Part shown: one piece after another, positions 26,457-35,197 of the stretch | Layout of the letters: every line of letters begins with the position of its first letter | How positions within the stretch are numbered: the first letter of the stretch is position 1 | Origin: Hyphomicrobium sp. | GTDB taxonomy: Bacteria > Pseudomonadota > Alphaproteobacteria > Rhizobiales > Hyphomicrobiaceae | Assembly (NCBI GenBank): GCA_013141015.1 | Contig: JABFRT010000046.1 | Coordinates: 62,001 to 126,000 of the forward strand | DNA: 64,000 bases | Direction: 5' to 3' | Made by a program: the position numbers and the translations under genes | The notes under the pieces: generated by a model | What the model saw: the letters and a program-made list of their open reading frames with translations, nothing else | Databases searched by the model: none | Told to the model about the DNA's origin: nothing

Positions 26457-28050
26457 CGCGACCTCTCTCAAGCGGCAAAATAAGTTTGACGTGGGCTCCT
26501 CGCCTGGACGTTTCGATGACAAGCCGCCCACCGTGAATTTCGGCTACCGTCCGCGCGATACTCAACCCGATTCCAGAACCCTCCGCCTTTGTCGTCACAA
26601 ACAATGTAGGATCTTCGGTATTGAACGAGGGTGGAAATCCAGGCCCATCGTCGCGGACCGAGATAGCATACGAATTTGGGCTCAGGACATCGACAGCTAC
26701 TGAGATATGACCCGTTTCGGACGTGCCTCGTATCGCGTCGGCACTGTTGTTGACCAGATTGAGAAGCGCTTGCGACAATTGAATCTTGTCAGCCCACACA
26801 ATTGGCAGCGTCTCGGGTGCCGAGTAAGTCAATGCGACACCGGCGAGTTGCAGGTTGCCGCTATAGAGGTTCACAAATTCGCTCAGAAGATCGCTCAGAT
26901 CAATGGGCGCGGGCGTATATTGGCCCTGATGAAGCAGCTCGCGAATACTCTTAATGACCTGCGCTGCGCGATCGCTTTGGGTAGATAGTTTGCCAATGGC
27001 TAGACGCACCAAATCAACATTTCCGTCCTCTAAGGCCTTCGATGCAACCGAAGCATACGTCTTGACCGCTGTAAGGGGCTGGTTGACTTCGTGAGCAATC
27101 GCAGCGGCAATTTCTCCAGCGGCCCTCACGCGAAGCGTCCTATTCATAGCCGATTGTTGATCGCGGGACCGGGCAGCAGCGGCTTCGCGTTCGGTGACTA
27201 CAGCGCCAACAATGAGACCCGTGACTGTGAGAGCGATCATCAAAGTCTGCAGTGCGGCTAGGCCTGGGTCGTTTCCAAATCGGATTTCGGCACCAATGAC
27301 CAACCCAATTTGAATGACGACCAATGCTGCTGCAGATCCAGCGGTGCCATAGGTCAACGCGACCCACAATAAAGGAAGAAAGAGCAAGTAAAACAACTGA
27401 AACGCTGTTGCGTCCCGGTATCCGAAGATAATCAACATTGCGGCCACGATGGCTGCAAATTGTAGCATCCAATTGCGTCGGACCATTGGGACAGGCCGAA
27501 GCGTAACGATGAGCAAGATGACCGGGCAAACGACTAGAATACCAATCAAGCCACCAATGAAAAGCCGCCACGCGACGTGCAAAAAATCGCCTCGACCAAG
27601 TTCACCAGCCGTAGCTAGAACGATTGTGTAGAGTCCGGCCGCAAGGGCTGACGTAAAAAATGCAGCGCCGACAAAGGTGATGACGTCTCGTACAGTTCTC
27701 AAGCGGGGATCAAATGGGAGAAAGCGTTGCAGAAGTAGAGCGCAGAGGATGTGTGAGAAGCCCGTTGCGAGGGACGTCAGCAATTCTAACGAGAACCCCA
27801 GAGGCGCGGCGCGCAAGACGTAATCAGAAATCGAAGCAGAGAGTAGAACCGGGAGGGCATAGACCGTCCCCCCAAGGTAAATAAGCGAAACACTAAGCCC
27901 TGCCTGAGGGTTCCAAGGTGTAGCGCCAAATGTTCCGAAGGGCTTCACGTAGCTGACGTAGTCAAATGCAATGAATAGAAGCATGTACAGCACGACCACC
28001 AATAGCCGCCGCTGTCCGCTCGCATTTGCCAGGCTTGTTAGGTCAAACAT
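26428..28050 (-). CDS. MASE1-type membrane sensor histidine kinase
   Basis: About 540 residues. The N-terminal ~280 residues contain seven or eight hydrophobic helices with a conserved WNPQAGLSVSLIYLGG near the start, as in MASE1 sensor domains. A short linker leads to the HisKA segment with the phospho-acceptor His at about residue 320 (AIAHEVNQPLTAVKTYA, the FixL/NtrB-type H-box), then N-box LLNLVNNSADAI, G1 VRDDGPGFP and G2 GSGIGLSIARTV. No haem-PAS domain is present, so despite its FixL-like kinase core it does not sense oxygen by the FixL mechanism; the signal is unknown. Start ATG 28050 chosen over TTG 28086. Confidence 0.88.
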   Translation of the reverse strand: MFDLTSLANASGQRRLLVVVLYMLLFIAFDYVSYVKPFGTFGATPWNPQAGLSVSLIYLGGTVYALPVLLSASISDYVLRAAPLGFSLELLTSLATGFSHILCALLLQRFLPFDPRLRTVRDVITFVGAAFFTSALAAGLYTIVLATAGELGRGDFLHVAWRLFIGGLIGILVVCPVILLIVTLRPVPMVRRNWMLQFAAIVAAMLIIFGYRDATAFQLFYLLFLPLLWVALTYGTAGSAAALVVIQIGLVIGAEIRFGNDPGLAALQTLMIALTVTGLIVGAVVTEREAAAARSRDQQSAMNRTLRVRAAGEIAAAIAHEVNQPLTAVKTYASVASKALEDGNVDLVRLAIGKLSTQSDRAAQVIKSIRELLHQGQYTPAPIDLSDLLSEFVNLYSGNLQLAGVALTYSAPETLPIVWADKIQLSQALLNLVNNSADAIRGTSETGHISVAVDVLSPNSYAISVRDDGPGFPPSFNTEDPTLFVTTKAEGSGIGLSIARTVAEIHGGRLVIETSRRGAHVKLILPLERGRDAANHFDSR

Positions 28051-28107
28051 CAAATCGCTTTTTGCTGAGATATAAGCGCATTGCAAGGAAGGTTCGAGAC
28101 AGTTGGC

Positions 28108-28123
28108 TACGTACTAATACGTA
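28108..28123. promoter_or_regulatory. palindromic operator TACGTA-N4-TACGTA, site 1
   Basis: TACGTACTAATACGTA lies about 57 bases upstream of the sensor-kinase start. The same 16 bases occur, in the opposite orientation, at 33989-34004 upstream of the single-domain response regulator. A third half-site-like GTACGT follows at 28131. The arrangement suggests one regulator controlling both promoters, most simply the FixJ-type protein of this operon. Confidence 0.55.
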
Positions 28124-28481
28124 TGGGCTGGTACGTCCTTGACGATCATCACTAGGGGCGCACACTCTTTAAGTGCTTGTCTCGCCGCGATTCCAAGTGG
28201 TCATTTTCGCAAGCCGCAATAGCGGTGGCCACACGTGCTTGGTATTCAAATCAGACAGGGCCAAAGTAAAAATCGATCTTCCGAACTTCAAAACTTATGC
28301 GCGCCGCTGCCGTTCTCCCCAATTTCGCCACCGGCGCGCAACTTCTCAAGATTCATCAACGCCCACCCAGGCTAAGTAATACTCCGTAGGGTGAATTGCT
28401 AAGGGTCAGCCGCGACTAGCGTTTTGGGCCCGATGAACGCATGTTTGATGCTGCTGCATCATTTCACATGGGAGATCAGCG

Positions 28482-28730
28482 ATGCAAGATCTACAGCCTC
28501 AGCATCCGAGTAAAACTGAAATTTTGCTGCCATCAGCAGCATCAACGAGCGGTTTTGTTCAAATTCGTGCACTCCCACTTGCGGCATCGTCACTAACGGT
28601 GGCCTCGAAGCGGCAAATTCAATTCGGAGAGGCGACCCTTTGCTCCGAGCAGATGCTTGCAGGTCCGCCAAGCGGCATTCAAATGGGCGGCGCTCCACTA
28701 CAAAATCGTGCGGTCCAAATGGGTGATTAG
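28482..28730 (+). CDS. doubtful small hypothetical protein
   Basis: An 82-residue frame beginning MQDLQPQHPSKTEIL with a fair Shine-Dalgarno (GGGAGA seven to eight bases upstream). It has no motif, membrane segment or family I know. A frame of similar size runs antisense, so one of them, or neither, may be real. Included only because start signals and position ahead of the universal-stress gene make expression possible. Confidence 0.25.
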   Translation: MQDLQPQHPSKTEILLPSAASTSGFVQIRALPLAASSLTVASKRQIQFGEATLCSEQMLAGPPSGIQMGGAPLQNRAVQMGD

Positions 28731-28780
28731 AGACGGTGCAAAAGTCTTTCCTATGGTTCTCCGCCCAACGGACAAAAAAT

Positions 28781-29608
28781 ATGAAGCCCGCCAACAACGA
28801 CCTGTTCTACTATGCGATGCTGGCGTATTCGGTTGGTATGGTCGCCTACGCGATCTTGCCCTCGAAGCACCCAGCATCGACCGACAACGCGTACGCTCCC
28901 GCCGCTTCATTGGCTTCGGGAAATGAACAATCGTCGTCAGGCAAAAAGTTAACGGTTGTTCCAGCGTCCCTCTCCATAAAAAGCGCTGCACCAGGAAAGG
29001 CCGCGACGCCCCAACCGCCGGCCATTCCAAAAAGGCTGTCCAAAAGTTGTAAGATTTTGAAGTTGCTCAGCGATGGGGCACGAGCGAGGCGTAAGAGAAT
29101 GTCAAAAATTTTGTTGGTCGTTGATGGAAAGGAACAAGTGGGAATTGCAATCCGCCATCTCATGGATCTCGCTACGCGCTCAACTGATGACGAAGTGATC
29201 ATTCTAAATGTCATGCCGGCCACGGAGGCTTGGCAGAAAGGCAATGAACCTCGAAAAAGCCTGGAGCGAGATGCGAAGAACCAAGAACTATTGGTAAAAT
29301 CTGCAACTGGGCACTGGCTGAGCGAATCTGGGATGAAATACGAAAATCGGAGTTGTGTGGGAGACATCGTGGATGTCGTGACCCGCACGGTAGATCGCGA
29401 CTCTTGCGATCAAATCGTCATGGCCGAACCGCCGCTTGGCAGTCTGGCAAGGATGATCCGGCGCATGACAGGGCTTCGCCCGTCCACATCTCTTGACCTG
29501 ATTGTACAGCGGTCTTCCGTTCCGGTGACCATCGTCAGCAGCCACGCCGTCAAGCATTGTCGCGAAACTCAGCAACTCGAAGCCGCTGATCAGGCACCAA
29601 GGCTATAG
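28781..29608 (+). CDS. universal-stress-protein domain with N-terminal membrane anchor
   Basis: 275 residues from ATG 28781. The N-terminus has one hydrophobic helix (LFYYAMLAYSVGMVAYAIL), then a ~70-residue Ser/Ala/Pro-rich linker, then a Usp domain beginning MSKILLVVDGKEQVGIAIRHLMDLA and ending LDLIVQRSSVPVTIVSSHAV. The usual ATP-binding G-x2-G-x9-G(S/T) loop is weak here (EPPLGSLARMIRRMTGLRPST). An in-frame ATG at 29099, with GAGG upstream, would give a plain ~170-residue soluble Usp protein, so either a membrane-tethered form or two start sites are possible. It sits between the sensor kinase and the trehalose genes. Confidence 0.65.
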   Translation: MKPANNDLFYYAMLAYSVGMVAYAILPSKHPASTDNAYAPAASLASGNEQSSSGKKLTVVPASLSIKSAAPGKAATPQPPAIPKRLSKSCKILKLLSDGARARRKRMSKILLVVDGKEQVGIAIRHLMDLATRSTDDEVIILNVMPATEAWQKGNEPRKSLERDAKNQELLVKSATGHWLSESGMKYENRSCVGDIVDVVTRTVDRDSCDQIVMAEPPLGSLARMIRRMTGLRPSTSLDLIVQRSSVPVTIVSSHAVKHCRETQQLEAADQAPRL

Positions 29609-29620
29609 GTCCGCTCGAAT

Positions 29621-30385
29621 TTAGTTCGGATTGCATCTCGGAACAGATGGAGCCGCTTGTTCTTTGTTTGCGTTGTTCAGGAGTACGCCGAGCCACTGAC
29701 GCAAACTCCCCGGATCATCAAGTTTATACGCTGCTCTGGTTTCGCCACCGCCGATCTTAATAGATATGCCTCCTTTGGCATTGACGGCGTCAAAGCCGCA
29801 TTCGTCGGTTAGATCATCACCAGCGAAGAGCGGTCGCTTGCCAAAAAATGGCGGCACTTGAAGTAGGTTTCGGATCGCTGCACCTTTGCCTACGTCACTA
29901 GGAACAATCTCAATGACCATTTTGCCAGCTTGGCAGATCAGCCGAGGATTAGAGTTGGCAATATGTCTGGCCACTGCTCTGCAGAGCGGGCCGAGTTCCG
30001 GGCGAGCTCGAAAATGGATAGCTATGGCCATCCCTTTGTTCTCGATGATGATGCCATCATGTTTACCGAGCGCCTTTTGTGCCTTCTTCAAGAGACGCGG
30101 AAAAATTTCATGGAGCAAACCATAGTGCCAGAGCGAGCCATCGGGATAGCGTATAGACGCACCATGAACAGCCGCCACGCAAGAGTTGAAGGGTTTTAGA
30201 AAAAAGTCGATTTCGGCAAGTGACCGCCCCGTAACGATGGCAAGTGCGCCATCTGTCAATTCAAATACCGACCGAAGAATCGCGAGTGCATCAGGAGCCA
30301 AACGAACCAGAGAAGGTCGTGGCGCGATTTCCGTAAGTGTACCATCAAAATCGAGAAAAACAGCGTGTTCCCTGAGCGATATCAT
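29621..30385 (-). CDS. otsB: trehalose-6-phosphate phosphatase
   Basis: 254 residues of the HAD superfamily. Motif I FLDFDGTLTEI places the catalytic Asp pair at about D12/D14; motif II is AIVTGR; the cap contains ENKGMAIAIHFR; motif IV is FAGDDLTDECGFDAV, all typical for OtsB. It removes phosphate from trehalose-6-phosphate, the product of the OtsA domain encoded on the opposite strand starting 415 bases away. The pair is divergent, so they share an upstream region rather than an operon. Confidence 0.92.
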   Translation of the reverse strand: MISLREHAVFLDFDGTLTEIAPRPSLVRLAPDALAILRSVFELTDGALAIVTGRSLAEIDFFLKPFNSCVAAVHGASIRYPDGSLWHYGLLHEIFPRLLKKAQKALGKHDGIIIENKGMAIAIHFRARPELGPLCRAVARHIANSNPRLICQAGKMVIEIVPSDVGKGAAIRNLLQVPPFFGKRPLFAGDDLTDECGFDAVNAKGGISIKIGGGETRAAYKLDDPGSLRQWLGVLLNNANKEQAAPSVPRCNPN

Positions 30386-30575
30386 TGGGGGCGTTTGAAA
30401 GTGTCTATGAATTTGGAGGGCTCCTTAGCGTCTTCAGAGACGCTACGCGACCACAACTTTGTTGGGCAATAAGTAACACCCCTTATAGATCAGCTGGTGC
30501 AGCGGCAGTTAAACGTGCAGCTGTAGCAACCATATCCAACGGCGATCTGCCAACCCTGACAGCTGGAGTGCTCTA

Positions 30576-30803
30576 ATGCTTCTCGTCCTCTGGAGCGCCA
30601 TCATGTTTTTGGCAGGGTTCTGTGCGGCATTATATTGGATCTATGCGCCTATCATCGATTTGCGCCGTAAGGCCGTGAAAGGTTTGGCGGAAGACCCGAG
30701 CTTTGACGGATCGCAAGAACTGCCTACGCAGGTGGCACCTGCTAGTGATGATACAAATGTTATTTCTCTTAGCTGGGCCGGACGCCCGGCGAGAAACACA
30801 TGA
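30576..30803 (+). CDS. small membrane protein coupled to the OtsA fusion
   Basis: 75 residues with one N-terminal hydrophobic helix (LLVLWSAIMFLAGFCAALYWIY) and a polar cytoplasmic tail. CTGGAG precedes the ATG. Its stop overlaps the start of the following trehalose synthase gene (ATGA), which implies coupled translation and probably a shared membrane location. I recognise no family. Confidence 0.55.
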   Translation: MLLVLWSAIMFLAGFCAALYWIYAPIIDLRRKAVKGLAEDPSFDGSQELPTQVAPASDDTNVISLSWAGRPARNT

Positions 30804-33073
30804 AATCGCTGAAACTGGCAATGCGACCGGCATTTTTCCAAATGTGGCGTAGCCAGACCGTTCAACTCGCAAAATATGGGCTTTTTGCTAGTATAGCAGC
30901 ATTTTTGGCAACCGCTGCACTCGCACCACTTGGTTCCGCACTTATTCAAGATTGGTCGCGCCGGGATGTCGAACTGCGCTCAACGCTCGTTTTCAATGCC
31001 GTCGGCATGCACCTGACGGGGTTACTGGCGGCCAATCAGCGTGTTCAAATTGATCAGCTGTTCGAGCGGGTTGCTAGCGACGCGCGCGTCGTTGGCGTCG
31101 CCTTGTGCCGCGGCGACGGCTTACCTGAGTATGCGTCCAAGTTGATGCCTTCGACGCTAACGTGCAAAGGCATAGCGCGATCTGAGGCCGAAAGCTTCTC
31201 TACGCTAACCGTTGCGGGGCGCCGCATGTTAGTCGGTGCCTTTCCGATTTCAGCACGGGAGATCGCAGCTCACTTCATCATCCTTCATGACCTAAGCTAT
31301 GCTGAAGCGCGTGGCACAGAAATAAGAAACTATGCGTCGGCTCTGCTTGTCGGCATTATGTTCCTAAGCGCATCGCTGGCTGTGGGACTTGCTAGTTATC
31401 TTGCGCGTCAGTGGCTGAAGTCGTTTAGGGCTGCCGTTGCCAACGCTGCCGACACTTCGATCATGGCAACTCCCGGCCAAATTCCTGGGCCATTTGACAG
31501 TGAAATCCGGAAACTATTGAAGAAACTGGATGTCAGCCGCAATGCGACTGACGGGGAGCATGTGCAGTGGAGCAAACAGGCACTGCGGAACATCTTGAAT
31601 ACGGATCTTCCCGGCGTTGACGTGTTGGTCGTCGCCAACAGAGAACCCTACATTCACAACAATGGACCTTCCGGGATAGAGCTCCAAATCCCTGCGAGTG
31701 GTTTGGTGTCCGCATTGGAGCCAGTCATGCGCGCCTGCGGAGGCACTTGGATTGCACATGGGAGCGGATCAGCTGACCGTCAAACCGTCGACGCAAACGA
31801 CAGAATTGACGTACCGCCAGTCAACCCGGAATATGTGCTTCGGCGTCTTTGGATCAGTGAAGACGAACAAGACGGCTATTATTATGGATTGGCGAACGAA
31901 GGACTCTGGCCGCTCTGCCATATCGCATTCACACGGCCGATTTTTCGCGAAGCCGATTGGCAGACTTACAAGCAGGTCAACGAACGCTTTGCCGATGCTG
32001 TGCTGGATGAAGCAAAGAGCCCGTCGCCAATCGTACTGATCCAAGACTATCACTTTGCGCTTCTTCCGCAGATGATCCGCGCTCGACTGCCAGAGGCGAC
32101 AATTATTACGTTCTGGCACATTCCTTGGCCTAATGCGGAGACGTTTGGCATTTTTCCATGGAAAGAAGAAGTCATCCAGGGGTTGTTGGGAAGTTCAATT
32201 CTAGGCTTTCACACACAGTTCCATTGCAACAACTTCATTGAGTCGGTGGATCGGTTTGTCGAAAGCCGGATCGATCGGGAGCATGCAACGGTGTGCCACA
32301 GAGGCAACGAGACGTCAGTACGACCGTATCCAATTTCGATTGAATGGCCGCCAGAAGCATTAGCATCTCAAGACAGCGTCGCGGCATGCCGTAAGCAGGT
32401 GCGCAACAGGCTCGCTGTGTCGGATGACACCAAATTGATTGTCGGTATTGAGCGGTTTGACTACACCAAAGGTGTACTCGATCGAATGCGGGCAGTTGAT
32501 CAGCTGCTCATCGCTCATCCCGAATGGAAAGGCCGCTTCGTTCTTCTGCAAGCAGCAGCGCCGAGCCGCAGCAAACTGCCGGCCTATAGTGGTCTTCAGG
32601 AGGAAGCTATACGGCTAGCTGACGAGATCAACGCGCGGTATTCCGATTGTGGAACCGCGCCCATCAAGTTGGTGATCCGCCATCATGAACCGGCCGAGGT
32701 CTTTGAACTTTTCCGAGCGGCAGATGCATGCGTTGTTTCGAGCTTACACGACGGCATGAATCTGGTTGCAAAGGAATTCGTGGCGGCTCGGGATGATGAG
32801 CGCGGCGTATTGCTTTTATCAAGTTTTGCGGGGGCCTCCCGGGAACTTTCGGAAGCGATCATCATCAACCCATACGACGCATTCGCTATGGGAGAAGCGC
32901 TGCATCAGGCATTGACTATGCCAGCACCTGAGCAGCGCGAGAGGATGCGACTGATGCGCGCTCGAGTCAGCTCTAGAAATGTCTACCGTTGGGCGGGACA
33001 GATGCTTCTGGATGCAGCGCGTTTGCGCCAGAAGCACCGTATTCTCAGAATGGCATCTGAACCGTCTCAATGA
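30800..33073 (+). CDS. otsA: membrane-anchored sensor-like fusion to trehalose-6-phosphate synthase (GT20)
   Basis: 757 residues, about 280 more than a usual OtsA. Residues ~26-48 and ~177-200 are transmembrane helices enclosing a ~125-residue periplasmic domain (with GVALCRGDGLPEYASKLMP..TCKG), followed by a HAMP-like linker: the layout of a receptor. From about residue 272 the GT20 catalytic domain begins (VLVVANREPYIHN). It has QDYHFALLPQMIR, FWHIPWPNAE, GFHTQFHCNNF, GIERFDYTKGV (the Arg/Lys that bind the donor phosphates) and SLHDGMNLVAKEFVAAR. It would join UDP-glucose (or another NDP-glucose) and glucose-6-phosphate at the inner membrane, perhaps under control of a periplasmic signal. 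The G-G-L loop of the N-terminal sugar site is reduced (ASGLVSAL). Confidence 0.88.
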   Translation: MKSLKLAMRPAFFQMWRSQTVQLAKYGLFASIAAFLATAALAPLGSALIQDWSRRDVELRSTLVFNAVGMHLTGLLAANQRVQIDQLFERVASDARVVGVALCRGDGLPEYASKLMPSTLTCKGIARSEAESFSTLTVAGRRMLVGAFPISAREIAAHFIILHDLSYAEARGTEIRNYASALLVGIMFLSASLAVGLASYLARQWLKSFRAAVANAADTSIMATPGQIPGPFDSEIRKLLKKLDVSRNATDGEHVQWSKQALRNILNTDLPGVDVLVVANREPYIHNNGPSGIELQIPASGLVSALEPVMRACGGTWIAHGSGSADRQTVDANDRIDVPPVNPEYVLRRLWISEDEQDGYYYGLANEGLWPLCHIAFTRPIFREADWQTYKQVNERFADAVLDEAKSPSPIVLIQDYHFALLPQMIRARLPEATIITFWHIPWPNAETFGIFPWKEEVIQGLLGSSILGFHTQFHCNNFIESVDRFVESRIDREHATVCHRGNETSVRPYPISIEWPPEALASQDSVAACRKQVRNRLAVSDDTKLIVGIERFDYTKGVLDRMRAVDQLLIAHPEWKGRFVLLQAAAPSRSKLPAYSGLQEEAIRLADEINARYSDCGTAPIKLVIRHHEPAEVFELFRAADACVVSSLHDGMNLVAKEFVAARDDERGVLLLSSFAGASRELSEAIIINPYDAFAMGEALHQALTMPAPEQRERMRLMRARVSSRNVYRWAGQMLLDAARLRQKHRILRMASEPSQ

Positions 33074-33088
33074 ACTCAGGAACAAACA

Positions 33089-33337
33089 TCATTCGGTTGC
33101 GCCGGTTGGCGTGTCAGTCATTGCCGTTACGATTTTCTGAATGAGCGGCGAGCAGGTCACAACGACAGGAAGGATCGTGAGCCATGATAGCGCCCATGAG
33201 AAAATCCATGGGCCAAGAAATCCAGAAGTGCTGGAAATCATTTGGTAGGTTGCAATGGCAGTTGCCAATCCGGTTGTAAGCCCCGATTGAATCACACCGT
33301 ATGCAAGCGGCGCGGCCTACTTTGAGAGAAGAGGCAT
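33089..33337 (-). pseudogene. DUF2798-family two-helix membrane protein with an early stop codon
   Basis: The family pattern (LAYGVIQSGLTTGLATAIATYQ ... FLGPWIFSWALSWLTILPVVVTCSPLIQKIV) is complete: two membrane helices and the connecting loop. Reading from the natural ATG at 33337 gives MPLLSK and then TAG at 33319-33317, after which the frame continues AAPLAYGVIQSG. So the native start is separated from the body by an amber codon. A GTG at 33295 could still start a protein that lacks the first half of helix 1. Either a nonsense mutation or a use of the GTG is possible. Confidence 0.6.
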
Positions 33338-33541
33338 TGTTCGAGAACGCTCCGGCTGGATCTGATCAATTCTAAGGAAACCCGATGGAATTTTGTCAAT
33401 CTGTAGCACCCGCACCGTAAGGGCGATTAGAGCCTTTCGTCGAGGTGCTATTTTGGCTCACCAGAGGTTTGAATACAGATAACGGATGACCTTTTATGCT
33501 GCACCATGCGGATCCGGCAGCAGTCAACGCAACGCTGGTCA

Positions 33542-33901
33542 TCAATCTTTACTACGACATGCCTTGACGACATCTGCGCAGTTATATGGTTTATCAAAAA
33601 ATAGGCTGTCCGCTACGCGGCGAGAACGTTCGATCGCATGGCCCGACGCATATACGATCCGTACATCGGGATAAATTGCACGAATTCTCTCCGCAACATC
33701 CCAGCCCGTTAAGCGACCCTTCAAATCAATGTCCGTGAATACAACGTCGATGCGGTGGCCGGAACGGGCATATTCAATAGCGTCTTCGGCCGAAGCAGTC
33801 TCATGAACGATAAAGCCCGCACGACGAAGATCTTCGGCGATTTCGCAACAAACCAAGCATTCGTCTTCGACGAGAAGCACCGTGGGCGAGTTTGTGGTCA
33901 T
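33542..33901 (-). CDS. single-domain response regulator receiver
   Basis: 119 residues, receiver domain only. VLLVEDECLV holds the acidic cluster, D57 (VVFTDIDLKG) is the phospho-acceptor, YASGH carries the switch residue and FFDKPY the conserved Lys. The ...GRLTGWDVAERIR variant resembles the stand-alone receivers common in Bradyrhizobiaceae. No output domain or nearby kinase; it may take phosphate from the sensor kinase at 26.4-28.05 kb, whose promoter shares an identical operator. Start ATG 33901 has AAAGG upstream. Confidence 0.85.
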   Translation of the reverse strand: MTTNSPTVLLVEDECLVCCEIAEDLRRAGFIVHETASAEDAIEYARSGHRIDVVFTDIDLKGRLTGWDVAERIRAIYPDVRIVYASGHAIERSRRVADSLFFDKPYNCADVVKACRSKD

Positions 33902-33988
33902 CAAGTGCCTTTCATCCCTACTTATGTTCCGCACTTCAAACCGATTTCGATGCTATTGACGACCTCCAGTCAACTTCCAGAATTGGAC

Positions 33989-34004
33989 TACGTATTAGTA
34001 CGTA
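33989..34004. promoter_or_regulatory. palindromic operator TACGTA-N4-TACGTA, site 2
   Basis: TACGTATTAGTACGTA, the exact reverse complement of the site at 28108-28123, about 87 bases upstream of the response-regulator start. The surrounding bases are not otherwise similar, so the match is unlikely to be part of a longer repeat. Confidence 0.55.
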
Positions 34005-34173
34005 CCTTCAACATGCGATAAGATATTCAGTTCCGGGGAACGGGAGGCGACGTTCAGAGTTACGTTCCTCTGGTGCTTGGCTTGATAAAACAGGGGCACA
34101 CGGCACAACTCGCACCGCTGCTGTGAAATCGAAGCTCGAGCCCACGAATATGACACCAAGCGAACGCTCGCTA

Positions 34174-34298
34174 GGGTCACGAGCACGCATCCGTCTGCAA
34201 GTTCGCTAGCCCCTAGTTATCGACTTCGATGCTATTTTTGACCGCTCCCCCCATGAGCAAATGCGTGTATTTGCAGATCAATCCGTCGAGAAGGGCCA
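34174..34298 (+). repeat. dispersed intergenic repeat A, copy 2
   Basis: Similar to 22308-22443 in the same orientation over about 125 bases, with scattered substitutions and small gaps. It runs up to 10 bases before the start of the next membrane-protein gene and so may carry its promoter. Confidence 0.75.
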
Positions 34299-34307
34299 CT
34301 ACCGCAC

Positions 34308-34820
34308 GTGAACGACAACGAATATGTTGACCGTATGGACACGCTGCAATTATTCGCCGAATGGACTTGGGCTCGGCACCACAACCCATGGAGTTGGTAC
34401 ATCCGACCCCTTTTCTTGGTGCCGTACTGCTACTTCGCTTGGCGACGAAATCTACCTGGAATGCTCGCAACTATTTTGGCTCTTGCAACCAGCATGTTCT
34501 GGTTTCCGGCACCTATAAACCCAGATCCAAGGGCCGTCGAATTTCTTGAGGCGGAGCGTCGATATTTGCTCAGCCCCTGGGGTTCGACGAAAATATTTTT
34601 CGCAGCGTTGGTGCCACTCTTTTTCGTTTCGGTTGGAGTGGCATTCTGGCGCCGATCCGTCGTCCTCGGATTAGCCGCAGTGAATGTGGCGAGCATGATC
34701 AAAATTGGATGGGGCTTCTACTTTACTGGCACCAGCGGGTGGACGGTCGTCGCACCTGCCGTTCTCGGCTTAGCTGCTATAAACTGTGTGGTGCTTGTTG
34801 CGCTGACATGGCGGCACTGA
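34308..34820 (+). CDS. hypothetical four-helix membrane protein
   Basis: 170 residues from GTG 34308, or 161 from ATG 34335 (MDTLQLFAEW). It has about four hydrophobic helices (WYIRPLFLVPYCYFAW, LPGMLATILALATSMFWF, IFFAALVPLFFVSVGVAFW, VVAPAVLGLAAINCVVLVAL), with aromatic residues and PINPDP in the first loop. I recognise no family. It stands alone between a repeat and a repeat-containing spacer. Confidence 0.6.
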   Translation: MNDNEYVDRMDTLQLFAEWTWARHHNPWSWYIRPLFLVPYCYFAWRRNLPGMLATILALATSMFWFPAPINPDPRAVEFLEAERRYLLSPWGSTKIFFAALVPLFFVSVGVAFWRRSVVLGLAAVNVASMIKIGWGFYFTGTSGWTVVAPAVLGLAAINCVVLVALTWRH

Positions 34821-34831
34821 TGACCGCTCCG

Positions 34832-34893
34832 GGTCAAAATCGTCACGCGCCAATGGCCTGAAGGCTCTTGTGCAGAGTTTGCAGACGTCGGCT
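34832..34893 (+). repeat. dispersed intergenic repeat B, copy 1
   Basis: About 60 bases starting GGGTCAAAATCGTCACGCG, with GGCCTGAAGGCT and TTGTGCAGAG further in. Closely related copies lie at 42408-42470 and 51962-52020. It lies in the 377-base spacer 34821-35197, which holds no supportable gene but also contains a second shared segment (GACGAGATGGGCCAATAGCG near 35043). Confidence 0.8.
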
Positions 34894-35197
34894 CTGTTTC
34901 GCGACCGGCGTTGCAATCACCTGACAAGGTTGGCCGCTAAACCTCAAGAAGCGGACCCTGACTCGGGCAAGCGATAGGTTGGGGCTATTCGGCTGTCTGT
35001 CTTCGATTTCCGGAACGGCCGGATACCGTCCGTTGAGCACCCGACGAGATGGGCCAATAGCGGGCATCCAGCGGATTTAGATTTTCTACCCGCCGGATGT
35101 CGGGTTCAGGTACTGAAAGCTGCCGTCCAGGTGTGCGCTAAGTCGACGAAACTGCATTCGGCGGCCACGCACCTCATTTAGCGGCGACACATTCTGA

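Noticed and set aside
26428-28050. FixL oxygen sensor
   Set aside because: The kinase core is FixL-like but the N-terminus is a multi-helix MASE1-type domain without a haem PAS fold.
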